This document shows, one piece after another, positions 1 to 8,292 of a stretch of 35,898 nucleotides of DNA; position 1 is the first letter of the stretch, and the number at the start of each line of letters is the position of its first letter. Position numbers and translations under genes: made by a program. This stretch comes from Crocinitomix sp. (GTDB lineage Bacteria; Bacteroidota; Bacteroidia; Flavobacteriales_D; Crocinitomicaceae). Below the pieces are notes generated by a model that saw nothing but the letters and a program-made list of their open reading frames with translations, did not search any database and was not told where the DNA came from. The stretch covers positions 1 to 35,898 of the forward strand of contig JAURQI010000170.1 of the NCBI GenBank assembly GCA_030836155.1, in the 5' to 3' direction.

Positions 1-1704
1 GTCGATAATGGTTCAGGAATGAGTCAAGCGGATGCTCGGATGTCTTTTGAACGACATGCGACGAGTAAAATAGCTAGTGCTGATGACTTGTTCTTATTGC
101 ATACAAAAGGTTTTAGAGGTGAGGCTTTAGCATCTATTGCGGCGGTTGCTCACGTTTGTATGCGCACCAAATTGCATGATCAAGAGCTAGGATTTGAAAT
201 TGTCAATGAAGGTTCTAAAATCGTTTCTCAGGAACCAGTGATGTGCACCAATGGAACCAGTATAGGGGTTAAAAATCTGTTTTTTAACGTTCCGGCTAGA
301 AGAAATTTTCTTGGAAAAAATGCAACCGAATACCGTAAAATTATTGAAGAATTCTTGCGTGTGGCTTTGGTTCACTCAGATATCGAAATGTCATTTCATC
401 ATAATGACGATGAGATTTATAATTTACCGAAAGAAGGAATGCGCCAACGTATCGTGCGCATTTATGGGAATAAATTCAACCAGCGTTTAGTACCGGTGAA
501 TGAAGAGACGGATTTAATCAAGATTTCTGGTTTTGTCTTAAAGCCTGAATTTGCGAAGGCATCGCGCGATCAATCTTACTTTTTTGTCAATCAACGCTAT
601 TTCAAGGATCGTTATTTTAATCATGCCGTCATGAATGCTTATAATGGTCTTATTCCATCGGGTAAATATCCGCCATATTTCCTCTATTTTGAGGTGCCAA
701 CCAAGTCGATTGACGTAAATGTGCACCCTACAAAAACGGAGATTAAGTTCGAAGAGAATCAGGCAATTTATGCGATTATTCGAAGTGCAATAAAACAGGC
801 TTTAGGTCAGTTTAATATTGCTCCAACCTTAGATTTTGAACAGGAAACAAGTTTTAATGTTCCTGCTTTGAAGAAAGGAGAGTCTGTCAGAATGCCAGAA
901 ATTGCCGTTGACCCTAATTATAATCCATTTAAATCGACTCAAAAGTCAAGTAGTGGAGGTGGAGGTTTTTCCGGTGCTGGTTTTCATCCGGAGAAAACGG
1001 TTGACCCAAGTGCTTGGGAGAATTTTTATGAGGATACAAAAGCAAAAGAAAAGCATGCAAGTGCTTTTGAATCAACTCCGTCTCCAGCAGAAGAAATAAG
1101 AGAAGCCAGCACGTTATCTTCTTCTATGAACGAGTCGACAGCAGCGGAGCGAAAAAAGCCGGTTCAGATCAATAATAAATACATTCTAACTTCTATTAAA
1201 AGCGGGTTTATTCTAATTGATCAATACCGTGCGCATTGCCGTATTTTATTTGATCAAATTATAGAACAGCAAGAGGAAGGTTTAAAAGCACAAAAACTAT
1301 TGTTTCCTGAAACGGTTCTTATTGACAAGCCCGATATAGCAAATTGGGATGAATTGTCTGCCGTATTGCAAGAAAATGGTTTTGAACTCAACCGAAATGA
1401 ATTGGAGATTAGGATTGATGCTGTTCCGGTTGAGTTAGAAGATAAAAATCCGCAACGGGCATTGATGGATATTTTTGAGCAATATCAGAATAGCCGTCAA
1501 AATGAAGAGGTAAGTGCGAAAGAAACAGTGGCGTTGGCAATGGCTTCGGCCATGGCTGTTAGAGGTGGGAATAAGTTGTCAACGGGTGAAATGGAGCATA
1601 TGATCGATTCGCTTTTTGCATCCTCATCACCGCAATTATCGCCCCATGGTAAAAAGATTATTGAAACATTTACATTAGAAGAAATAACCAAACGCTTTAG
1701 CTAA
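1..1704 (+). CDS. mutL: DNA mismatch repair protein MutL (5' truncated by window edge)
   Basis: The reading frame is open from base 1, and the first visible residues VDNGSGM belong to the GHKL ATPase motif with its DxGxG element. GFRGEALASI follows, another MutL/GHKL hallmark, and then the transducer domain containing FVNQRYFKD and VDVHPTK-like VNVHPTKTEIKF. A Gly/Ser-rich linker lies around nt 930-1140 and the C-terminal dimerisation domain runs from about nt 1160 to the stop. About 567 residues are visible, so roughly the first 50-60 residues lie upstream of the window. MutL couples MutS mismatch recognition to strand incision or removal. The C-terminal domain reads DQYRAHCRILFD where endonuclease-type MutL has DQHAxxExxxxE, so the canonical nuclease motif is not intact. 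The stop overlaps the next start (TAATG), which suggests translational coupling to the downstream rhomboid gene. Confidence 0.95.
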   Translation, partial: VDNGSGMSQADARMSFERHATSKIASADDLFLLHTKGFRGEALASIAAVAHVCMRTKLHDQELGFEIVNEGSKIVSQEPVMCTNGTSIGVKNLFFNVPARRNFLGKNATEYRKIIEEFLRVALVHSDIEMSFHHNDDEIYNLPKEGMRQRIVRIYGNKFNQRLVPVNEETDLIKISGFVLKPEFAKASRDQSYFFVNQRYFKDRYFNHAVMNAYNGLIPSGKYPPYFLYFEVPTKSIDVNVHPTKTEIKFEENQAIYAIIRSAIKQALGQFNIAPTLDFEQETSFNVPALKKGESVRMPEIAVDPNYNPFKSTQKSSSGGGGFSGAGFHPEKTVDPSAWENFYEDTKAKEKHASAFESTPSPAEEIREASTLSSSMNESTAAERKKPVQINNKYILTSIKSGFILIDQYRAHCRILFDQIIEQQEEGLKAQKLLFPETVLIDKPDIANWDELSAVLQENGFELNRNELEIRIDAVPVELEDKNPQRALMDIFEQYQNSRQNEEVSAKETVALAMASAMAVRGGNKLSTGEMEHMIDSLFASSSPQLSPHGKKIIETFTLEEITKRFS

Positions 1705-2429
1705 TGCTACAAAACATTTTTAGAAATATGCAACCTGTGGTCAAAAACCTTTTGATCATAAACGGCCTGTTCTTTTTGGCAACTTTTATTTTTCAAAAGC
1801 AAGGTATTTCCTTGATTCATGAATTGGGATTGTATTATATCGATTCAGCTACTTTCCAGCCTTACCAATTAGCGACACATTTCTTCATGCATGCGGGACT
1901 AGGACATATCTTTTTTAATATGTTCGGTTTAGTGATTTTTGGTAATGTCTTAGAACAAATGATGGGGCCAAAACGGTTTTTGATTTTCTATTTTGTAACG
2001 GCCCTGGGTGCTGCTTTTCTGCATCAATTGGTTCAAGGCTTTGAAATTTATCAAGCTACTGGTTCTTTCTTTCCGCTATATGATGGCACATTTACGATAG
2101 TAGGTGATATGGTGGAATTTCCTAATACGGTAACAAACTTTAGGTCAGCTTGGCGAAGTATGCATACACCAACCGTTGGTGCCTCAGGTGCTATCTACGG
2201 TTTACTTGGAGCTGTTGCTTACCTTTTTCCAAATACAACGGTTTACCTCTATTTCGCCATTCCAATCAAAATGAAATGGTTAGCATTAATCCTTGGAGGA
2301 GTTGCTTTATTGATGGGGATCCAAAACAACGCAGGTGACTCTGTAGCTCACTTTGCACATCTTGGAGGAATGTTAGTAGGGTTATTATTGGTTAAAATTT
2401 GGCAAAAAGATACTTCACACTTTTATTAA
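1704..2429 (+). CDS. Rhomboid family intramembrane serine protease
   Basis: This 241-residue protein has several hydrophobic segments and the rhomboid signature elements in order: HFFMHAGLGHIFFNMFG (loop and TM2 histidine/asparagine motif), VGASGAIYG with the predicted nucleophile Ser161, and AHFAHLGG with the predicted catalytic His219. Rhomboids cleave transmembrane substrates within the membrane; the substrate here is unknown. The start ATG shares its A with the stop of mutL, and a second rhomboid gene begins three bases after this stop. The insertion between the second and third helices (about residues 110-150) is hydrophilic and longer than the minimal core, which is common in flavobacterial homologues. 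Family assignment is firm from the motifs; the physiological role is not known. Confidence 0.93.
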   Translation: MLQNIFRNMQPVVKNLLIINGLFFLATFIFQKQGISLIHELGLYYIDSATFQPYQLATHFFMHAGLGHIFFNMFGLVIFGNVLEQMMGPKRFLIFYFVTALGAAFLHQLVQGFEIYQATGSFFPLYDGTFTIVGDMVEFPNTVTNFRSAWRSMHTPTVGASGAIYGLLGAVAYLFPNTTVYLYFAIPIKMKWLALILGGVALLMGIQNNAGDSVAHFAHLGGMLVGLLLVKIWQKDTSHFY

Positions 2430-2431
2430 TC

Positions 2432-3355
2432 ATGGAACGAGAATCGATTACGACATATATCAGAAGGATTATTCGTCAATCAGGTATGATGGGACGATTA
2501 ATCGCGATTAATACCGCTGTTTTTTTGATCATAATCATCATTAAGTTGATTTCTAAATTATATGTCTATGATGAGCTGTTTGCAGTCGTGCTCAATAATT
2601 TGGGAGCGCTCGGTGATCCTGCATTAATGATCCGTAAGCCTTGGACATTAATTACTTATTTCTTCACGCATTACGAGTTTTTGCACTTCCTGTTTAATAT
2701 GATTATCTTCTATTTTTCAGGCCGTATTTTCTTGACCTTCTTTAGTCAGCGCCGATTATTGATGACGTATTTATTGGGAGGTATTTTTGCTTATTTTATT
2801 CATGTAGGTGCTTATTATGCATTTCCGCTGCTGAATCAAGGTGGACCAACAATATTATTTGGTGCTTCAGCTTCGGTAATGGCTGTCTTTTTTGCAGCAG
2901 CAGTGCACAAGCCGAATATGCCCGTGATGTTATTTGGCATTATTAAATTACCTTTAATCGGAATTGCCGGTCTTTACTTATTGAGTGATTTAATGGGAGT
3001 AGGTTCAGGTGATCAAGTGGCGCATTTTGCGCATATTGGTGGAGCTATTTTCGGTGCCTTATCGGTTATCAATGCTTATTCACCCAAAAATATTATGAAC
3101 CGGATTGATCGATTGATCTTTAAGGTGAAAGGAGGAGGTTTTAAATGGCCGCGACGCTCGAAATTAAAAACAGCCTATAAATCGAAAAATCCCGTTAAAG
3201 AGATGACTGACGAAGAGTATAATGCGAGTAAGAAGGTCAAAGAAGAGCGCATTAATGCCATTTTAGATAAAATCTCAAAAAAGGGATACGACGGTTTAAC
3301 CAAAGCGGAGAAAGATATTCTCTTTAATGAAAGTAAAAAAGCTGGAAAAAAGTGA
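2432..3355 (+). CDS. Rhomboid family intramembrane serine protease with C-terminal DUF6576-like tail
   Basis: The ATG at 2432 was chosen because it follows the upstream stop by two bases; an earlier in-frame ATG at 2399 would overlap the preceding gene. The 307-residue product has a rhomboid core with HYEFLHFLFNM, FGASASVMA (predicted catalytic Ser146) and AHFAHIGG (predicted His201). Unlike its neighbour it carries a charged cytosolic-looking C-terminal extension of about 80 residues. That extension contains MTDEEYNASKK and the helical DKISKKGYDGLTKAEKD, resembling the DUF6576 tail seen in Bacteroidota rhomboids (recalled, not searched). The stop codon overlaps the GTG start of the next gene (GTGA). 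Tandem placement with the first rhomboid suggests duplication followed by specialisation; targets are unknown. Confidence 0.92.
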   Translation: MERESITTYIRRIIRQSGMMGRLIAINTAVFLIIIIIKLISKLYVYDELFAVVLNNLGALGDPALMIRKPWTLITYFFTHYEFLHFLFNMIIFYFSGRIFLTFFSQRRLLMTYLLGGIFAYFIHVGAYYAFPLLNQGGPTILFGASASVMAVFFAAAVHKPNMPVMLFGIIKLPLIGIAGLYLLSDLMGVGSGDQVAHFAHIGGAIFGALSVINAYSPKNIMNRIDRLIFKVKGGGFKWPRRSKLKTAYKSKNPVKEMTDEEYNASKKVKEERINAILDKISKKGYDGLTKAEKDILFNESKKAGKK

Positions 3356-4449
3356 CATCCAAGACTCCCATGAAAGGTTGGTTGCGGTTTATGCTGTTCA
3401 TAAACGTATTGAATACGTTGGCGCTTTTTGCGGCTTACTTGGGTACACATCTCCCTCCTACGAAATTTGCCTATTTCGCCTTTTTCGGATTAACCTTCCC
3501 GGTATGGCTGGTGATCGCTATTGGGTTTATCGTTTTCTGGTTGTTCTTTAAAAGGAAATACAGCTGGATCTCCATTATTACCCTGTTCATTGGTTTTAAT
3601 CATGTAAGACATTTCTATACGATGAATTGGAATCAGGAATCATTAGAACGTCCTTTAAAGATCGTTTCTTATAACGTTCACATTTTTAATTTATATGATC
3701 GGGATAATCGCGTTCAGAATCGCAATCAAATTTTTGACTTTTTGAAAGAACAAAATGGCGATATCTATTGCTTTCAGGAGTTTTATCATCAGGATAGTAA
3801 AGATTTTGAAACCAAAGATTCCTTAATCGAATTGCTAAATACACCACACTATCAAGAACGCTATACCCATGAGCTCACCAATAAACGCTATTTTGGCGTA
3901 GCTACTTTTTCGAAATACCCTATTCTAGAAAAAGGTGAGATATCTTTTGATAATGATCCCAATAACTTCTGCATCTATTCAGATATATTAAGAGGTCAAG
4001 ATACCATCCGTGTTTTTAATGCGCATATAGGTTCAATCAGGTTTCAAGATGATGACTATCGCTTTTTTGATCCTGAAGCACCGGATGATCTGTATCGTAA
4101 TAATGAAGCAGGACAGCGCATTTTGCAACGTTTAAAAACGGGGTTTGAAAAACGAACATCTCAAGCAGAGAAAGTAGCCACATATATAGAGGATTCACCT
4201 CACCCAGTTATCCTTTGTGGCGACCTAAATGATACTCCCGTTTCGTATTGCTACCGTCAGTTTAATCGTCTTTTATCAGATGCTTTCGTGACGTCTGGAA
4301 ATGGGGTAGGTACAACGTATATCGGCAAGATTCCTTCTAACCGTATCGATTATATTTTTTATAGCGAATCACTGAAGGCAGCCGATTTTCAGACCCATGA
4401 TTTGGATTGTTCGGATCATCGTCCGATATCAACTACAATAGGGTATTAA
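3352..4449 (+). CDS. Membrane-anchored endonuclease/exonuclease/phosphatase family protein
   Basis: The 365-residue product starts with GTG overlapping the preceding stop; an ATG at 3370 is an alternative. Residues about 12-85 form two or three hydrophobic segments, so the enzyme is probably membrane-tethered. The EEP fold begins near residue 102 with LKIVSYNVHIF (Asn108), continues with CFQEF (Glu143), NAHIGS, CGDLNDTP (Asp291, Asn293) and RIDYIFY, and ends with CSDHRPI (Asp355, His356). These are the metal-binding and catalytic elements of the DNase I/AP endonuclease/sphingomyelinase superfamily. The substrate could be DNA, a phospholipid or a phosphoinositide-like compound; the membrane anchor and rhomboid neighbours hint at an envelope role, but this is inference. 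A strong terminator follows the stop. Confidence 0.88.
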   Translation: MTSKTPMKGWLRFMLFINVLNTLALFAAYLGTHLPPTKFAYFAFFGLTFPVWLVIAIGFIVFWLFFKRKYSWISIITLFIGFNHVRHFYTMNWNQESLERPLKIVSYNVHIFNLYDRDNRVQNRNQIFDFLKEQNGDIYCFQEFYHQDSKDFETKDSLIELLNTPHYQERYTHELTNKRYFGVATFSKYPILEKGEISFDNDPNNFCIYSDILRGQDTIRVFNAHIGSIRFQDDDYRFFDPEAPDDLYRNNEAGQRILQRLKTGFEKRTSQAEKVATYIEDSPHPVILCGDLNDTPVSYCYRQFNRLLSDAFVTSGNGVGTTYIGKIPSNRIDYIFYSESLKAADFQTHDLDCSDHRPISTTIGY

Positions 4450-4494
4450 AAAAAGCCCCGATCCTTAAATTTACTAGAAGGCGGGGCTTTTTTC
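4449..4494. terminator. Bidirectional intrinsic terminator between convergent genes
   Basis: The stem AAAAAGCCCCG (4450-4460) pairs with CGGGGCTTTTT (4482-4492), with an inner CCTT/AAGG stem and an AT-rich loop. It has an A-run on one side and a T-run on the other, so it can serve both the EEP gene (plus) and the FAH gene (minus). Confidence 0.9.
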
Positions 4495-4512
4495 TATTGT
4501 TGTAAATCCAAC

Positions 4513-5532
4513 CTAAGCTGGCGCATTGTATTGCTCTACATCTTGGTTGATCAATCCGAAAATAGAATTTCCGTTTTCATCTTCCATCCAGATTTTTACA
4601 TTGTCACCGAATTGCATAAATGGCGTACGTGGTTTTCCTTCTAAAATAGTTTCAACCATACGCTCTTCTGCTAGGCATGAATATCCTAATCCTCCCTCGT
4701 CAATTGGCTTACCTGGTCCACCGTCTTTACCTTTATTTGAAATAGTACCTGAACCAATTATAGTTCCAGCACATAAAGGTCTAGTTTTAGCTGCATGCTC
4801 AATTAACTTCCCAAAGTTAAAAGTCATGTCAATTCCAGCATTGGCACGCCCTAGCGGCTTGTCATTTAAATCAACATTGATTGGTAAAGTTACTTTTCCA
4901 TTATTCCAATTATCACCCAATTCATCTGGTGTAACGGCAACTGGAGAAAATGAACTCGATGGTTTCGATTGTAAGAATCCAAATCCTTTACCTAATTCTT
5001 GTGGAATTAATCCTCTTAATGAAACATCGTTCACTAACATGATCAAACGAACATAATCCAAGGTTCTTTCTTTTTTAAGTCCCATTGGAACATCATCTAA
5101 AATGACAGCGGTTTCCGCTTCCATATCAATCCCCCAATCGGTGGTTTCCATGTGAATTGGCTCATGTGGTCTTAAGAAAGTGTCAGATCCTCCTTGGTAC
5201 ATCAAAGGATCTTCCCAAAAACTTGGTGGCATCTCCGCATTTCTTGCTTTACGCACCAACTCAACGTGGTTGACGTAAGCAGAACCATCTAACCATTGTG
5301 GTGAACGCGGAAGTGGAGAGGTACATGCTGATTCATCAAAATCAAAACCAGCAGAATCATCTGCATTTAATGCGTCATATTCAGCAATCAATTTTGGCGA
5401 AAGGGTTGCCCATTCATCCATCGCTGCTTGCAAAGTAGTCGCAGCCTGAGCCTCTGTGGCTCTCTTTAAATCTCTTGAAACAATCAATAATTGACCGTCT
5501 CTTGTATTGTTATTTCTCGTAGCTAGTTTCAT
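4513..5532 (-). CDS. Fumarylacetoacetate hydrolase (FAH) family protein
   Basis: The 339-residue protein matches the FAH superfamily that cleaves or hydrates beta-diketo/2-oxo acids. Visible elements are DGSAYVNHVELVRKARN (around Asp82/His89, where the FAH catalytic histidine lies), MEAETAVILDD with Glu138 and Glu140 as likely metal ligands, and VNDVSLRG with Asp169. GTIIGSGTISN forms the characteristic glycine-rich strand. The likely reaction is hydrolysis of fumarylacetoacetate in tyrosine degradation or a related substrate, with Mg or Ca. It starts 15 bases after the stop of the 2-oxoacid dehydrogenase E1 gene on the same strand, so the two are probably co-transcribed in amino-acid catabolism. 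No hmgA or hppD gene is visible nearby, so the exact substrate remains uncertain. Confidence 0.88.
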   Translation of the reverse strand: MKLATRNNNTRDGQLLIVSRDLKRATEAQAATTLQAAMDEWATLSPKLIAEYDALNADDSAGFDFDESACTSPLPRSPQWLDGSAYVNHVELVRKARNAEMPPSFWEDPLMYQGGSDTFLRPHEPIHMETTDWGIDMEAETAVILDDVPMGLKKERTLDYVRLIMLVNDVSLRGLIPQELGKGFGFLQSKPSSSFSPVAVTPDELGDNWNNGKVTLPINVDLNDKPLGRANAGIDMTFNFGKLIEHAAKTRPLCAGTIIGSGTISNKGKDGGPGKPIDEGGLGYSCLAEERMVETILEGKPRTPFMQFGDNVKIWMEDENGNSIFGLINQDVEQYNAPA

Positions 5533-5547
5533 AAGCGTAATCTTTTT

Positions 5548-7956
5548 TTAATAAATACTCGGGTATTTCTCTGGGTTGGCTTCATGCATTAATGCATATA
5601 CACCATCAAAAATGGTTTCAGCATTTGGTTTGCTGAAATAATCTCCATCAGTACCGTAAGCAGGACGATGGTCTTGTGCAGCTATAGTTACTGGCTCAGA
5701 GTCTAAGTGGTAATATCCTTTTTGTTTCACCAGTATTTGATCCAATAAAAAGGCCGTTGCTCCACTTGAAACATCTTCGTCAACAATCACAAGACGATTT
5801 GTCTTTTGCAGCGATTCCACTGTTTCGTGGTTGCGATCAAATGGAATCAAACATTGAGCGTCGATCAATTCAACGGAAATATCAAATTCAGCCAATTGCT
5901 GCGCAACGTCTTGACAGATATTGAAAGTTGATCCATAAGAAACCAAGGTCACATCTGATCCTTCTTTTACAATATCCACTTTACCGATTTCAGTAGTAAA
6001 CTCCGTTAAGTTAGTCGGTAGAATTTCTTTCGAACGGTATCCGTTTAATGGCTCAATCACCAATGCAGGTTCGTCTGACTGAATCAATGTATTATAGAAG
6101 CCTGCCGCTTTTGTCATGTTTCGCGGAACACAAATATACATGCCTCTCAATGCATTTAAGATCATTCCCATCGGCGAACCTGAATGCCAGATTCCCTCTA
6201 AGCGGTGTCCTCTGGTTCGAATGATCAGCGGAGCCTTTTGGCCACCTTTGGTGCGGTATTGAACCGTAGCCAAATCATCAGACATAATCTGAATAGCGTA
6301 TAGTAAATAATCTAAGTATTGAATTTCTGCAATTGGGCGTAAACCGCGCATCGCCATTCCAATACCTTGACCAATGATTGTACATTCGCGAATGCCGGTA
6401 TCAGAGACTCTTAGGTTGCCAAATTTCTCCTGCATCCCTTCCATACTCTGATTAACTCCACCAATTTTACCAACATCTTCTCCGAAAGTGATGATTTCAG
6501 CATGTTTATTAAATAAAGCCTCAAAATTGTCTCTCAAGACAATACGTCCATCTACTTTTTCTTCTGCTCCAAATTCAGGATCTACGGTCGGTACTTTTAG
6601 TGCCGACTGTTCAGACTGAGAATAGAGGTAGGAAGAATATTTGTCAAAATTATCTTCAACGCCGTTCTCAAGCCAATTTATCAAAGCTGTCTTTCCTGGA
6701 GAATTTTCTCCGCGCATATAACGCAAACCTTTTCTCGCAGCGGAATAAACATCTTTTTTGATAGGCCCCATGGTGTTCTTCAAATCCTCGGCAATTTTCT
6801 TGATGAAAACACCATTGGCACTTTCTCCTCCCATTTGATTCAATAGGCCAAAAACATCATTTAAATCGTCATTAATAAGTTCATTGAAAGCTTTCCAAGC
6901 TTTTCCTTTTTCCTCGCGGACGTATTTCTTTGCTTCTTTATCTATTGCATCTAATTCCTCAGCGTTTCCGATTCCAGTTTCTAAAATAAATTTGCGGAAT
7001 TGCTCAATACAATCCATATCCGACTCCCACTGCAAACGCTCTTCACTTTTATACCGTTCATGTGAGCCTGAAGTTGAATGACCTTGTGGTTGATTCACTT
7101 CCTCAACATGGATGAGTACAGGAACGTGCTCATCACGACAAATAGCGATCGCTTTTTCATATGTTTCACAAAGATGAGGATAATCCCAGCCCTTTGTTTT
7201 GAATATCTCATATCCTGTTCCACCTTTTTTACGCTGCATTCCAGATAGCGCCTCAGAGATGCTACCTTTTGTGGTTTGGTATTCTTTTGGTACAGAAATT
7301 CCGTATCCATCGTCCCATACAGATATGGCAAATGGAACCTGTAAAACGCCAGCTGCGTTTATAGCTTCCCAAAAAGGTCCTTCTGAAGTACTCGCGTCAC
7401 CAATGGTTCCGAAAGCCACCTCGTTCCCTTTATTGGTAAACATGGTCATGTTATGCAGATTTTTATCTTGACGATAAATCTTCGAAGCTAAAGCCAAACC
7501 AACTAAACGTGGCATTTGACCAGCAGTCGGTGAGATATCTGCAGAGCTATTTTTTTGCTCCATCAAGTTTTTCCAACTCCCATCGTCATTTAAACTACGT
7601 GTGGAGAAATGTCCACCCATTTGACGACCACCTGATGCAGGTTCCTGCGCAATGTCAGTATGAGCGTACAGAGCAGCGAAATATTCTTTCACCGTCAATG
7701 CGCCAATCGCCATCATGAATGTCTGGTCACGGTAATAACCTGAGCGGAAATCACCATTATTAAATTGCTTCGCCATTGCGATTTGTGCAATCTCTTTTCC
7801 GTCTCCAAAAATACCAAACTTGGCTTTGCCGCCTAATACCTCGCGTCTTCCTAAAAGCGAAGTTTCACGACTGATTCGTGCAAGCTTATAGTCTTCTAAA
7901 ACAGTTGTAATATATTTTTTATCCAAGGAATTTATTGCTTCTTTTTGATCTGGCAT
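5548..7956 (-). CDS. Fused alpha/beta E1 component of a 2-oxoacid dehydrogenase complex (branched-chain type likely)
   Basis: This 802-residue protein joins an E1 alpha domain (about residues 15-400) to an E1 beta domain (about 470-800), normally two polypeptides. The alpha half shows the TPP region GDASTSEGPFWEA (from Gly186) and ISVWDDGYGIS. The usual GDG...N motif is thus GDA...D, a form I recall from Bacteroidota fusions. RYKSEERL lies where the phosphorylation-loop region occurs. The beta half has ITFGEDVG, IAEIQYLDYL and VSYGST. E1 decarboxylates a 2-oxo acid with thiamine diphosphate and passes the acyl group to lipoyl-E2. Likely substrates are branched-chain 2-oxo acids or pyruvate; E2 and E3 are not in the window. 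A TACCTTTG -7 box lies 21 bases upstream of the start, and the FAH gene follows by 15 bases. Confidence 0.9.
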   Translation of the reverse strand: MPDQKEAINSLDKKYITTVLEDYKLARISRETSLLGRREVLGGKAKFGIFGDGKEIAQIAMAKQFNNGDFRSGYYRDQTFMMAIGALTVKEYFAALYAHTDIAQEPASGGRQMGGHFSTRSLNDDGSWKNLMEQKNSSADISPTAGQMPRLVGLALASKIYRQDKNLHNMTMFTNKGNEVAFGTIGDASTSEGPFWEAINAAGVLQVPFAISVWDDGYGISVPKEYQTTKGSISEALSGMQRKKGGTGYEIFKTKGWDYPHLCETYEKAIAICRDEHVPVLIHVEEVNQPQGHSTSGSHERYKSEERLQWESDMDCIEQFRKFILETGIGNAEELDAIDKEAKKYVREEKGKAWKAFNELINDDLNDVFGLLNQMGGESANGVFIKKIAEDLKNTMGPIKKDVYSAARKGLRYMRGENSPGKTALINWLENGVEDNFDKYSSYLYSQSEQSALKVPTVDPEFGAEEKVDGRIVLRDNFEALFNKHAEIITFGEDVGKIGGVNQSMEGMQEKFGNLRVSDTGIRECTIIGQGIGMAMRGLRPIAEIQYLDYLLYAIQIMSDDLATVQYRTKGGQKAPLIIRTRGHRLEGIWHSGSPMGMILNALRGMYICVPRNMTKAAGFYNTLIQSDEPALVIEPLNGYRSKEILPTNLTEFTTEIGKVDIVKEGSDVTLVSYGSTFNICQDVAQQLAEFDISVELIDAQCLIPFDRNHETVESLQKTNRLVIVDEDVSSGATAFLLDQILVKQKGYYHLDSEPVTIAAQDHRPAYGTDGDYFSKPNAETIFDGVYALMHEANPEKYPSIY

Positions 7957-8292
7957 GACTCTCTCAATTAGTGGTGCAAAGGTAGTGTTTTTTTCGTAAA
8001 AATAGGCTGTTTAGTCCGACTGAGACAGAGATTTTTTGTAAAACGGTATTAGCATCTCGCTTCTACGAATGTTATTAAACTATGCTTCACGAGAGGGGGT
8101 AAATTTTGCATCCTTGATTAAAAAGACGTTTGAGGCGTAATAATATTTTAAATGACGCCTAATAACAAAGGTATAATTAAGAAATCGGGTTTTGCAGTTC
8201 CCCAAAATTTCGTTTTTACTTCGATTGCCCGCAGGCAGGCGCTTATCCTTAAAAACTAAACACTAACTTTACAAAAAAAAACAACACGAAAC
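7957..8292. other. Divergent intergenic region between E1 and SDR genes
   Basis: No plausible gene is visible in these 336 bases. They hold the E1 -7 box (7977-7984), a second minus-strand TACCTTTG at 8166-8173, an inverted repeat AGGCGT...ACGCCT (8133-8138 with 8155-8160) around an AT-rich loop, a GC-rich near-palindrome TGCCCGCAGGCA near 8226, and TAACTTTA at 8264-8271 as a possible weak -7 element for the SDR gene. Confidence 0.6.
7977..7984 (-). promoter_or_regulatory. Bacteroidota-type -7 box for the E1/FAH operon
   Basis: Read on the minus strand the sequence is TACCTTTG, an exact match to TAnnTTTG, ending 20 bases before the ATG at 7956. The implied leader is very short. No convincing -33 TTTG was found at the usual distance, so this rests on the -7 match and its position. 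Confidence 0.55.

Noticed and set aside
4526-5056. Long plus-strand ORF opposite the FAH gene
   Set aside because: It is the antisense shadow of a well-supported gene and has no family features or promoter; other long antisense frames in the window were dismissed likewise.
8014-8024. GTCCGACTGAG repeated at 22940-22950
   Set aside because: An 11-base match in a 36 kb window is expected by chance many times over; flanks do not match.
8226-8240. GC-rich near-palindrome TGCCCGCAGGCAGGC as a dispersed repeat
   Set aside because: It occurs once in the window; repeat status cannot be judged here.
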